In this document: one piece after another, positions 11,301-24,000 of the stretch
Layout: each line of letters opens with the position of its first letter
Numbering within the stretch: the stretch's first letter is position 1
From: Nemopilema nomurai
Lineage: Eukaryota > Cnidaria > Scyphozoa > Rhizostomeae > Rhizostomatidae
Length of the DNA: 64,000 nt
Assembly: GCA_003864495.1 (NCBI GenBank)
Contig: ML133496.1
Coordinates: 1,232,820 to 1,296,819 of the forward strand
Reading direction: 5' to 3'
The notes under the pieces: model-generated
What the model saw: the letters and a program-made list of their open reading frames with translations, nothing else
What the model was told of the DNA's origin: nothing
Database searches by the model: none
Made by a program: the position numbers and the translations under genes

Positions 11301-13203
11301 TAACATTTTTTTGATCTTTTTGCAAAGAATGATAAAGTTTGTTTCTGTTGATAATATAAAGTTTTTATTGTGGAAATATATAGATAAGGTAATATGTTGG
11401 TAAAAATAATAGACATGTAAAATAGAGTTGGTAAATTTTTCTGATAGATTGGAAAATTTATATGTTGGTAGCTTCAATCAATTTAAGAAATTTTAAATTG
11501 CTATGAGTCATATTCTAGATTTCGACAGTCATTTCGAAACCAAACTAAAAATATGAAGGACTTGACATACAGCCTATCGTTTTTTGGTTACTTTCCCAGC
11601 CTCCTGGTGCTTTCTTGCTTCTCCAACTGCTAGCCGTGACTTTCCAAAATGTAATTTAGAGTGCCGGTTTGACTGTATCACAGGTGGGGAGAGTGAAAAG
11701 CATAACCTGTGTACTGTTGAACGATTATTGATTTGTCACATGATCAGCACGTGACTCCCTTTGGCGGTTTTTCTAAGGTAGAGGAATGTCGATGCTTCAA
11801 GGCTAGCGAGCATATAGGGAAAAATTGCTTTTGCGGGTCCGCGTTTTCGTGCCATCCTTATATAATGATTATACAAAAACAGTCCGCAAATTTGCTATTT
11901 TATGCACTTTTTATAATTTCTAACGTAAGCGAGTTCTACAAGTAACTGCTTGCTACAGGCCACATTTTTTAAATTCTTTTTCAGATTGCTGATATACCTG
12001 TTGACCATCCATCTTGTTCCAGCCAACATGCGGTTTTACAATACCGCCTTGTGGACTATAAAAAGCCTGACGGATCCTTTGGAAGAAAAGTGAAGTAAGT
12101 TAATTGAGGGAGGAATGGATATCTTTATTCCGAAGATGTCTTGATGCCAGAAACGTTTGTGGGCGTTATTTCTTTATTGTATTGAATTTTGATGTGGAAA
12201 AGAGGTTTCCTCGTTTGGGTGTTTTTCGAGTCAGCTGTGCACTTTGAACCAGTTGTGTCTCTCTCTCCGATCGAGGCTAGGCTAGTTGACATCATTGGTC
12301 TCAAACAAGGCTTTGCGTCCATTTAAACACACGATTGGCAATGAAGGGCTTTTGCTTGCGAGATAGCTCGCTTGCAAATTCGAACTCTGTAAATCAATGA
12401 AGTCCTGCTTATTGACTAAATGATTATGGCTATGAAATCACCCCCAAACTTGACCCTTGGATCAAACCATTTGCATGAACACAGTATAGTGGAGAAGGTA
12501 ATATTGGCTATTGCTAACGACCACCTAAAGTAGAATGCAGATAAGAGAGAAGGAAAGCAGGGGCCAGATGATGTCATAAGTAGAAAACATGTCGGCTTGA
12601 AGCAAATGACAGACGCAAGGATGCGAGAGAGAGAAAAAGAGAGAGAAAATTCTGAATCTTAGCTTTTTAAATTTTACTTCACGTCATCGAAATGTTTCTT
12701 CTTTTCTTCGTAGGCCGTATATTATTGACTTGGATTCCTCCAACGGGACATTTTTAAATAACAACAAAATAGACTCAAGACGTTACTTTGAACTGAAAGA
12801 AAAGGTTAGCACGGATCTGTCCTCTCCTAATCTTAGTGAACCTTTATCGAAAATCTATGTTTGTGACCCAAACAAGGGCAGACCTACAAAACAATTTTTG
12901 ATGGGTGACGCCCTCGGCCCACCTTTTTACCAATGATTTCTCGAAACAATTGAAGACGACTTGAAACAGTCACTATAAGCAATTTAATCAAGCCATGAAG
13001 GCTAATTTCTGCAGGTTTTTTCAAGCTATGTTTTGAACGAGCCTAACAGATAAGCTACCAAGTACTAACAAGTTATTTTCCGTTTTTTGTTCTTGCAGGA
13101 CGTGTTAAAGTTCGGGTTCAGCTCGAGGGAGTACGTCATATTGCATGACCAGTCAAAAGATGACCCGAAGGAGGAGTCTGAAAACGAAAGCGAGGGCAAG
13201 TGA
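8368..13203 (+). CDS. SNIP1: SNIP1, FHA-domain nuclear/spliceosome protein
   Basis: SNIP1 is a nuclear FHA-domain protein of the activated spliceosome and RES-like complex that also binds SMADs and p300. Exons: 8368-8411; 8671 to about 9600; 9935-10036 (or from 9925); 10614-10704; 11085-11137; 11985-12094; 12714-12804; 13099-13203. The long second exon region is charged and low-complexity, rich in Arg, Asp, Glu, Lys and Ser. It is followed by PNFELSGKL, GVVIKYNEPPEARIP and RWRLYPFKGDE, all SNIP1 signatures. The FHA domain shows LLGRNR, then DHPSCSSQHAVLQYR, then DSSNGTFLNN, holding the phosphothreonine-binding Arg, Ser-x-x-His and Asn-Gly-Thr. Exon 2 is not open throughout: its frame shifts near 8765, from either a one-base deletion or a 65-base intron 8715-8779. 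The 9600 donor (gtggtt) is weak. ATG 8368 lies in CAAAATGGCGG. Confidence 0.93.
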
Positions 13204-14086
13204 ATGTCAGGTAGTCAGATGAGAATTTTTGTTGTGAACAGCCGGGGGTTGTGCCAGGGTTTTTGAAAGATACTCGATACACAGAAGCCCTTGTATGCTG
13301 AAACATATTAAGTGTACTGTATATTTGTTCATACCTAGTCAACATTTTTTGTATTTTAGCAATATCTGTGGCTTTCTAAATACATTTCTGAATATGGATA
13401 GGCCATCACGCGTTTTGACTATAAACCTCTATCCCGCGACCAAACCTCGTTTTCGTCATGGTGAAGCTTCGATCCATCGAGCGTTTTCTTCTCTCGCTTT
13501 ACAGCACGCTTTAAAAGAACTCAGATCTTATACACGTGCACCAATTCTTCACTAGACAAATCATAGTGTTGTTTCTATTCAGCACGAAGCGGCCAAGTGC
13601 ATTGCCGTCTGTACTGCAGGTTCCTGCATATAAGAAACCACTTTTTAAAATAGAAGCCTAAAAAATCTTTATTATTCGAAGCAAGTTTAAAGAGACCTTT
13701 TCATAATCAGGGTCATGTTTAACCCAATCAAGTCAAGAAATGTACCATGCTTGTATATGTACTGAACAATAATGGTAGTGGTGTATAATACATACGACAC
13801 AATACAATGATCAATGTCATTAAAATGCTTTATGCAATTAGGATCAGAAATTTATTAGCAAGTACCGGAACTTTGAGCATTCGGGTAAAAACTATGAAAA
13901 ATCTGAAAATAAGAAACATTTTGCTTTCAGACCTAAAACTGTTTCTTATACAAGGGGATTTCTTATTCACGGGGCCCTTTTGTATGTGGCTTCAAGAATA
14001 GGTACTAGTCCATGCTTTTCTTTTTTCTTAAGATTGATACATCAATGTATTGTATACGGTGTTGTCGTTCCTGGCAAAATTCAAAC

Positions 14087-14098
14087 TGCGCATGCGCC
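14087..14098. promoter_or_regulatory. NRF1-like palindrome TGCGCATGCGCC
   Basis: This matches the NRF1 consensus YGCGCAYGCGCR at all but the final base. In animals such sites mark promoters of housekeeping genes. No start codon with a recognisable gene follows on either strand within 1 kb, so its target is unknown. Confidence 0.4.
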
Positions 14099-17000
14099 TG
14101 TAAGCTTGGCATGAGAATTATCTGAAAATTCAACGGAATAATCTTTTCTTCAAATATTCCTGCTTCCGCTGTCGTGAATTCAAGCTACAAAGGTTTTTAA
14201 CGGACGTTTATTCCCAGCAAGGATGCAAAAGAGACGTGTCTGTCTTTGTAGGCCGTTTTCTGTCGAACTTTCAGCAGAGTTGCTAAGCAGTACTTTTGGC
14301 CATAGCACCTGTCTCTGGACATGGGTAGTTTTCTTTGCAAACCTGCTTCAGTGACACCCACATGTATTTGAGACCTCATCAAAACCGACCATGTTGCCTG
14401 GTCACTCGTGCAGTTGATTCCCAAATCTCATCTCAAGCAGCAGGACGCGTCAACAGATAGTGACACGGAACGTTCCACCCACGTGTAGCCGCGGCGTCTA
14501 GCAAAATTCGTTTTTGGATTGGCACAGAGTATGTCCTCAGAACCTCTGTCGTGCAATCACGGTTATCTATACACCCACGTGCTGCTGAATCCCAAATGAG
14601 GCTTTGATTAAGTCAGCTCTTACTCTAGCTATCTCAAACGTCCAACCAATGCTATTCACCAAGAACCTAAGAATTAGGCCTAAATATACTTGAAAAGCGG
14701 GATATATGAAATCGAGCTCTGTTTTCTATATTGTTATATTTGCGATTTCTGTTTTGCTCAAAAAGAATACAGACAAGCTTAGGGCTAATTAAGAAAGGCA
14801 TCTAATGGATGCGTAACATTGTAACAATCTTCCGCCATTATTGTTCCGCAATATATAAGCCACGGTTAAGGCACGGCTGACCATCATCTGTGGGAAACAA
14901 TCGTCACTGTTTTGGTTGGCAATGTGCCTTTAGGCTGAACAGACTGATCTGGTATTCCATGCCTCCACATTTGATCGATGGGCGTCCACTGTAGCAAAGG
15001 CATTTGCCATGCAATCCATACCACACGCTTTGATTAGCGACGTATCAATAAGTACATTATTGGTTCATAATCTAATTTAAGCTGGGCGCAGCAGGCCTTC
15101 CCATTGTTGCAGCATGTTTAGATGCCTTGTTGATTCACGTCTTTGCAAATCCTTGTCTTGAATTTGCGTGCTTTTAATTCTTATGTAATTCTTATTTTGC
15201 CCTGTATTAGTTTTGCGGCTCGCAAAGTGTGAAAAATCAGAACCATCTTGTAAATAATTGAAAGGTTTTGTTTTGTGTTTTTTAGCTCTTTCTGCTTGAA
15301 AAATAGCCATTTCTTTTTTGAATAATTGATACACATGTTACGCCATGCCATTATTTAGCCTCGTCTGCCTTCCCTTGCCTCGTCTGCATTCCATTGCCTC
15401 TTTTTCACTACCTTGGCTTCAAGAGCCCCTTAGTTAGCGATGCTTCTTGCCACAGAACCCCCGTGCCTCTAAAAGTGAGCTAGATATTTTCATCTTTTTT
15501 ACGGAATTCAAAGAAGATTTTAATGAGAGGTTTTGATATTCTTTCAATAGACATTGTTATGCCAAACAATTCTTTTAAAGAAATTCAGTTTCCAATATAG
15601 GTTGACGGTGCTTGAAATTCGTTCATCGCTTGTAAGCGACGAGTCATGTTAGTCAAGAAGCTCCTGAAATCTGGTACTTTTTTGTTACTAGCAAGTCCAC
15701 CTTTTGCAAAGCCATGACATCTCTCTCTCATCTTTAGCGTCGAAAGATGGCAACCCAAACGTGACCTTCTTTCACGTTTGATTTAATACTTTGGAATTTA
15801 TGAATTTATTGTCTCGAAGTGATTGAATTGCGCTTATTCTTGTGCTGTCAATGTCGATGGCGTGTGCTTGTTGGTTAGCCATCCATCGTCTGTTAAACGC
15901 TGCGTTTTCGATAGAGATGTTGGTACAACAAATGTTTCATTATAAACTTGTTAAATTTTCTATATTGATGATTTCTCGTCAGGATTATCGAAGAAAATGG
16001 TATCGCAGGGCACGATAGTCTTCTCGAAAAGGATAATCCCGGAATTTCTGTGATCGCTTTATTTTGCAATGATATGATTCTTGTGCGTTGTTGGTACGGA
16101 AAAATTTTTAGACGTATTGCTTTCAGGACAATAACAGAATAATAATAATCAGGTTATTGAAGTTTGAAGCAGGTTTTCCGCTCAATTCGAGGATTGCTGC
16201 AGAGCTTCTGACACCCATGTAATGCATCATGTCGCATTTGATTATTCTCTGATTCCCTTATGCCGGAAGCAGTGTAAATTTCTGCACGTGGTGTCCACGT
16301 GATTATGAATAAACTTTACAGGTGCAATTGTAAGGATTGTTTGTCGTGGACGACTTTAGATCGATTGAGATGAAAGCTTGACAAATACTCCTTTACCAAC
16401 CTTAATTATAAATACTCGAAAGCTTCAATGAGGAAATATCCGTTTCCTCTTTAGTTTTATGAATACGTTGGTAGTATTTACTGCTGAAATGATTCAGCGT
16501 AAAGAAATAATTGCTTATTTCCATTTCCAGCAGGTATTTTGAAGCTTCCATTTCATCTGAAAATTTAGGAAGTTTTAGATCTTGTTTATCTGTAGAATAA
16601 ACAAATGAACGCCCATATGCCCTTTTATTTGCCAATTTTAAGCCGCGCGAATCGAGTTCCACCATGGAAAGCCTCCAGCTCTTCATTTTCAAATCTCCCC
16701 TATAAAAAGCAGCAATACGTGTTTTTTAAATTCAGGCTTACACTTGAAAGAGCCATAGATCTGTCTTACCGGACGGAGAAAGCAGCAAAGTTGGTGTAGC
16801 CAATCAGGGCCCGTGTAGCCAATAAATTTGGTTGTCGTAACAGTTAATGTTAGCCACCCCCGTGTCAGGGGAGAGTATCACCGAAGTCCACTCAGATGTC
16901 GACATTTGACAGGTGAAAAGTTACTTCAGCAGAACGGCACTCGAACCAATTTCCTTCCCTGGCTTTCAATCAACAGAATGGGGATTTCACTGGCCAATTG

Positions 17001-17904
17001 ATTTTCTGTATCAGGTATCAGCATTTATGCTTCTTTCGGTATCATGTCTGCCCATGATTCTGTTCTCAGTTACCATGTCAATTTCTTGTTATCTCATTTA
17101 TCGACGAAATACTGCTTTTGAAAACAAAGCTCTTCTGACACCGATGTACGTCACAGTTTCCGTGAATATTGTTTTCTTATAAGTATTATCTAATGTCTTT
17201 CATCAGTTCACGCAATGATCTTAGTGATTTTCTACGATGCAGCAATTTAGTGGTGAGAAATTTTCCACTTGTTGATTTTCCGCGTTTAATACACAATTAT
17301 TCGCAAACTACTCTGGCCGTTTTTTATCCAAACAGATTCATTCATGAACATGTTTTATCTAAAAATAATTTGACATTGTTTAGAAGCTTGTTCTGTGCTG
17401 AACTATGACGAATGTTGCCCAGAAGGAAAATTTTTTGTTTCTCAACAAACTTGCTTTCAACGGACATCGATTGCACCGTACTTTGGCGTTCAATTAATGT
17501 CGTAGTTGATTAATTCTTTAACACGATCACACCTAATCTGTCCTGCTTACCCAAATTTTGAAATATTTTCTTGCCATTTTTTAGTTTTTGTTTTACTCAA
17601 AATGAATCTCCATTTTGAAATTGAGCGTGGTGAATCACCATATCAATGCCACCTTTATCGTGCCGTCTGTCTTTGCCTGGGTAATGCCTCTAAGTTAAAC
17701 GATTTACCCGACTGTGAATTGTGGAGTACTCCAGTGTATTTCACCAGAAACGTAAAACCTCCACGAAACTTCCTTCATTGAATTGATTTCGTCAGCATTT
17801 GGTTGCTGACCTTGAGTTCATAACGAAGAAAATACAATCATTTTAATTCGAAAGAAGCAAGAATGTGTCGTCGAGTAACTGATTGTTCTTCGACCATTGA
17901 AGGC

Positions 17905-17972
17905 TGCAATAGTTATCTTCATCAGAAAAGGTTTCCGTTGATGGCTGCAATCGTTATTTTCAACAGAAAAGA
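17905..17972. repeat. Imperfect direct repeat
   Basis: Two blocks beginning GGCTGCAAT and ending CAGAAAAG lie about 40 bases apart and differ at a few positions. They look like a local duplication. No function is evident. Confidence 0.4.
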
Positions 17973-19046
17973 CTTGAACATTTAGCAATCTGTGTGTGTT
18001 CAAACGTGTTTTTCGCTTTACCTACAAATGAAGTAAAGTGAAGAAGACTCGTACATTAAATTAAGAAAGGCGAAGAAAAAGACTTGTACATTTTATCAAT
18101 GATAAGAAATCGCTGAGAAACTGATAAGTCGCTTTCTATCATACCAGAAGAATGTAGCACGTTTTCAAGGGGTCTAATCTTTGGGTTGAATCAAACAACT
18201 TTTAGCTTTGATCCCTTTTTGGAATCAGACAAAGTCCTAAGCAAATTTAAAAAGGAATCGTATTTGGTCTTCTAACAAAGTGTATTCCCCTCTAGTGGAT
18301 AGGGACAAGGGGATTTCTAAATGTGTAGCCTTTATTTTCTGAGTATTGCAAGTGCATACTTGTGTTTTGATCGCCGATCGGGATTTCCGTAGAGAAGCGG
18401 CTCATTAGCTGTACTGAACTTCTGTCGTTCTGAGATAAACTTTCACATCTGTTCCTACTAGTTATTCATAGTGGCCGAAATTCGATATTTTAATTTCGCC
18501 AACTTTTCCGTGTTAAATAGCCATCCCTGATGATACCCTGATTTTTTAATTTACGACAATGCACGTTTCTACTGAAAACAGAAATGTTTTGTCAATGAGG
18601 AATTATGGGGGTTTAATGATGGGACAGGATGTTTTGATAACAAGACAGCAGGTGAAGTTGTGAAGGAAAAAAATTGGCCGGCTTTTTAAGCAGCTGGAAG
18701 TTATCAAATACGATTTTTGGCTTGAAAGGAATCCTTCATTTGAAAACCGAAGTTGGGATTGGAAAACAAGTAAAGTAGTGATCAATTGGGCGTTTGAGAA
18801 ACGTGTCTGTGATTCTAGTTGCTTATCACTATCCACATTTTATTAAACTAGCTCACCACGCGAGTAATCAAGTGAGGAACCAACCAGACTTCCTAACCAA
18901 GAAATCAAGTGCATCTACAGAGCCCACGGGCCCCACTCGCCCCCTGTCCCTCATTAACAGTGTGATTTTATGTTGCAAAAGGCTGAGTTAAAAGGAACGC
19001 CGAGTGCATTAAGCGGATTTAGACTTAGCAAATAGTGGACTGAAGC

Positions 19047-19195
19047 TACAACTAACTAACTAACTAAATAACTAACTAACTGAGTAACTAACTAACTAAC
19101 TAACTAAATAACTGACTAAGTAACTAACTGACTGATTAACTAAGTAACTAATTAACTAACTAACTAAATAACCAACTAACTGACTGACTAACTAA
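19047..19195. repeat. TAAC/CTAA tetranucleotide microsatellite
   Basis: A degenerate run of AACT units with occasional AAAT, GAGT and GACT variants. It fades into scattered copies up to about 19283. It lies about 1.8 kb upstream of the channel gene's start codon. Confidence 0.85.
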
Positions 19196-21079
19196 CCTAG
19201 AAGCTTAGTAAACAACTAACTATCCAACTATCAAATTAAATGAACAACTCTTTAAGTAGCAAACTAACTACCTAACTACTAAATTGGCGAAACTATTCAA
19301 CTCAGGAACGAAACAGTTAATCAATTCCTGTCAACAATTGCTAAATCTTCTTCAAACTAGAGTATCACATGCTGGCAAAATACAATCTCAATCTTCTCTG
19401 AGTATGGAGCCGTCTATTTTCATAAACAAAAAAAGCTCTAATAATCCTATAAGATGGGTCTTCAATCCTCAAGTCGCCTCCAATTTAAAATGACTTCATC
19501 TAGTTAAATTCTAGATGGAATCTTCTTTAATCGCCTAATCCCCAAAGGGTTTGCACATTTGTACTACAAACATCAGCAAATAGATTTTTCGTCACAGCCA
19601 ATCACGCTATTTTGAAGTGGTCTCGAACTTGGAGCCTTCTACTCCTATGCCCCTATGCTCCCTGTGTTCGATACTCCAGAACACTTGGCTACCCCAGGAT
19701 TCCATGGCTACCAGCACTTCGAGCAAAACGCGCAGATGAAAGACTACCACAATCTATTTATTAACTGTGCCATTCATTTTTCGCCTCATTCTCCTGGAGT
19801 TCTGGTCGAAGTGCCAGATGCTCGAAACTTCACTCAATAGCCAGCAACTTCATTCGAAATTTCCCGTTTTTCATATCCAGCAAATTAGATGAATGAATGC
19901 ACATTTGATTGGCATAAAAACTAAAATTGATTTCCTTTTTCTTAAATTAAAATTTATAAAACTGAAATTAGCTTATTACGTGTGCATGGAAATGACAATG
20001 GGATCCGTTTTTTGTTAAGAGATCATCGACATAAACTTGGTGAAGTCATCCACGTAAGTCAACATTCGAATAACCTTAGGCCTCTTGTTTCTATTTCAAT
20101 GAGCAATTCATGCTATTTTAGAGACATGACATAAGCCAAATCTGAAGAAAATGTTCTAATTGTTGAATCAAGCAATGCTCTAGTTAAATATTTGTTCTGT
20201 TGTCAAACCATCGTCTATTTCAGTTAATCTGCCGAGCTCCAGTACAGGAAAAGTGCAATGTTGACTCCCTCATTTGTGTCTTACAGGACATGTTCTCTCT
20301 TTTCTGCTTTAAGTTGCTAGCTCTGTACTACAATGGCTGTCTGTGTTTAAATTGCTTTCCTTTTTTGAACACCCTTACGATTTCCACGTGACCTGTTTGT
20401 GAGTGTATCATTTGATCTTGCATTTTTCTTTGAAAAATTTGTTTTTGTTCATTTCAGATTATGTCTCCAGAAAACAGAATTTTTTAACCAAACTGCCTGC
20501 TTGCTGTTTCATTCCGCAAAAGTAAATTCCTATGAGGCAAATGCCTAGATGACGATTTTAAAGCTCTGTTCTTGAACCTGCCGGAAACTGTTTCCCGGAT
20601 TCCCAGACGCTGTAATAAGAGCGAATCCCAGCCTTTTGCGCTATTTGGCATACTTCGACAGTCGAAAACAGGCAATGTCAATGACATTAGCCCTAAAACT
20701 CAGCTTTTCAGTAAAGTAGGTTAATATCCCATGTTGTTTGTCTTAATGTGGATATTTCTCGAGAACTGATTTGAGTAGATAACTGCTCAGGTTCCAAAAA
20801 GCGAATCTCTCGGAATCTGAAAACTCTCCACAACGCATGAGTTGGTCTCCGTTCTCAAAGCCGCAGTCGCACTTTCTAAATCACCTTGCGTATATTCACT
20901 GCACGAGATTACACCGTGGTTCATGTAGGCTTGTTAAGCAGAGCTGTGCTTATCCAAAAGCGTTGCTTCGGTGTTTTCGGTGCAAAATCGCATAACCACT
21001 TCGCTGTTTCTTCTTTCCGTGCACAGTCTGAGCGCCACAGACAATCGACCGCCTTCAAACGGGTCACGCGGACATCACC

Positions 21080-24000
21080 ATGGCCCAGGACAAATACAAT
21101 GGCGCACACCCGACCACTGGCTGCGATGCAGATGGAACACTGAAGGAGCGGTTCTGCAGATTCATGGAGTCGCTTGCCCAGAGGCTGAAGCGGGATGGCC
21201 TGCGACTCATCCTTCTTGTGCTTGCCAACGGTCTTTATCTTTACGCCGGCGGAATGGTGTTCTATCTTCTTGAACGCGAAGAAATCCCAAGGATAGATGC
21301 TAGGAAGCAGGCGACAGACATAATCAACGCAATTACATCGGTAAGACTAGTGATTTATGCTTCCATATTGTCAATTTTTTTGCTTATGATGACAGCTTTG
21401 TATTGTTGTAACATTTCGAGATCGTCAAATTTTTTGTTATGATGTTCAAGAAGGATGGTAGTCTATGAAAAGAGGATGTGAAATGTCCGTAAATATATAT
21501 TTGCACAAGTATGTGAGTAGAATGTAATGAAACTAGAATGAAAAGAATTAAAAGAAGTAAGATCATGTAAGATAGTCGAGAAAATCTCTGGTAGTGATAA
21601 TTTTCAGCTCCACACCCATGTCATCATTCGTCAACATAAAAAGCCGTAGAGAAACCACAATTGCTCCCAACCTCAAGGAAGTATTTCTCTGTAGCCACCG
21701 TTGTGGTTAAATGGAAAAGCACTCTGGTTTCCATTCATGTCAATTAATTCTTCACCAAATCTTTCATAAATCAACCGCACTGCAAACATTTTCTTACATC
21801 CTCAATTACTCTTTTTCTATGCCGGCTTTTTGGTATCCCTAACCGACAATATTACTTTGGGTTCTTTTTATTTTCCGATCTATGTTTACATAATTCTTGT
21901 GATTTTATTTTGGATGGCATTTCTGCAGATGATTATTTAAAAACATGCCAAATTGATCGTGAAAAGTTCTTTCGCAATCAGTTGATTATATTTCCTTTGA
22001 GCATTTCACCTGGTTTGACTTTATAAATGCGATCTTTCGTTTCCACGAGGCTGTTCATTTTTGCTTTTTCATTCAATAACTCAATCTTATTTTAAACATT
22101 TCTTCATTGCAGAACTTAGCATGCCTAATTGTTAAATGATAAAACACATGGCATATTTGATAACTCATATTGTTTCTGTATCCACGTTGCTAAGGATTGG
22201 TTTTCCGAAGCAAAAAATTCCTTGTTTACAGTTGTTGTTGCTGTTATGTGCTTCAGGAAGAAAATCATGATTGTACGAAGCACTTAATTCGTTTTCATGT
22301 CATGTTTGATCCTTTCAATACCATCCATATCAATGTAAACTTACTGTGCTACTACGTAACAGTGTTCCCTAATGTCAGTAGCTTGACTAACCAAGGTTTG
22401 GAATTCAGACAACAACCAATACCTACCCACGTGTACCAATGTGTATTCGAAGCTGCCTCTCCCCCTAGGCATTTTCTTTCCATTAGGACAGAATCGGAAG
22501 CTTGAGAGAAATAATCGATATAAGGATGAATCGTGATTTGAGGGTCAGAAGAATCGAAGAGGGAAAGAAATCTCAATCTCCGTCAAGACCTTATGCTTCC
22601 TTTGAACAAAATCGTTGTGCTTTAATAGATGAAAATAGTAATAGGAAGCCCTACTCAAGTTGTGCACGTCGTGGCTGAGTAGGCGCTGTCTGCTTCTTGC
22701 CAGTTGGAACACGTGTTTCAGGGAGACCAGAAGAAGCCCGTGCTTTTCTATTGGCTTGATGCTTCTGCCTTTTTAGACAATTCCGCTGCAATTCCACCAT
22801 TGTAAATCTGCGTAAGAAGAGAGTGGATATTCTATTATAGTATATATATAGTATATATATATATGGATATACATTCTAGACCAGTGGTGCTGCAGAGCTT
22901 TTAGACATTAGTCAAATACAGTGACAAGCATGTTTTATAAATGAGCAGTCGTGTCGTATCATGGTCATTTGCTGACGGTCAACCTGCTTAATTGCAATGG
23001 CTGAATCGATGTATTTCTTGACTGTAAAGCTTAAAGAAGTAAACGCTTAAGATGCTACCGCATCAGATAAAGGCTAAAGAATGCATCAGATTGGTGGCAC
23101 AACAACATGAAGTCACTGAAGAACATGACAAAATATAGTGATAATGAATTCTTAAATCGGATCATCCTTGCGTTCGTAAAGACGCTTGATTCACACCGCG
23201 AAGCAATCCCTGGCTCTTTCATTTTAGGAAATGGGCTTCGGCAATGGGTCGACCCAATCACCACGTGACAAGGCGTCTGCGGTGAATCTGACCAGCGCCC
23301 AGATGTTCCGTCTTGATATGATGCTGGAAAGATACTTCGAAGCACGCCACCAATCAGAAAGGTCGCAGTGGAACATGATGAATTCGGTATTCTTTGCCTC
23401 GACTGTTGTCACGACCATTGGTAAGTGTCACATTTACTTTCCTGGTAGACGATGTTGGCGACTTATACCTTCCATTATTGCTTCCCAACACAAGATGAAC
23501 TTTGAAAGTCACAAAATTTTGCCTTATGACGTCACCATGACATCACTAGTACGTCACAAAAAGCTTGATTTAGATAACAAAGACATCATCTATTGTTTCT
23601 TTTAAATCCAATCCAAGTGGGATTTTTAGTACTCGGTGCCCTCTAATGCATTATACAATAACAAGTAAGAGCGGAGCTAGTTTTTGCATACTTAAAGTAC
23701 TTTTTTCGTCCGACACTCCTCAGAGTATGCAAACGTCGGAAGATAACCAAAAACTGGCAGAATAAATAGCCAGATGCGGATCGAAAACACTAGAGGGTGA
23801 TAAGCAGAGCGCGTGATTGGTTATAATTGACCAATCAGCGTTACTTAACACCTAACTTTAGAAGAGCTCAAAGGGAAAGACGAACTCTTTCTGTCTACAG
23901 AGAATGGGATTTTCCATTGAAATATAGACAGACTGCATTATAGCACTTGCACCGTCAGAGAGGATAAAGAACGGCTCGATTACTTATTCATCAATAATGT

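Larger units (their letters stand above)
13204..21079. other. Long gene-poor region between SNIP1 and the K2P channel
   Basis: No conserved protein is recognisable on either strand. Small ORFs of 60-96 codons are scattered and look like chance. Visible structure: a palindromic NRF1-like site at 14087-14098, TATA-like tracts near 14850 and 16699 (TATAAAAAG), imperfect direct repeats at 15357-15403 and 17905-17972, and a degenerate TAAC tetranucleotide array at about 19047-19195. A non-coding transcript or the distal promoter and 5' exon of the channel gene could lie here unseen. Confidence 0.5.

Noticed and set aside
16913..17182. ORF with two hydrophobic stretches resembling membrane segments
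   Set aside because: It starts at GTG, is only 89 codons, shows no family motif and has no supporting exons nearby.
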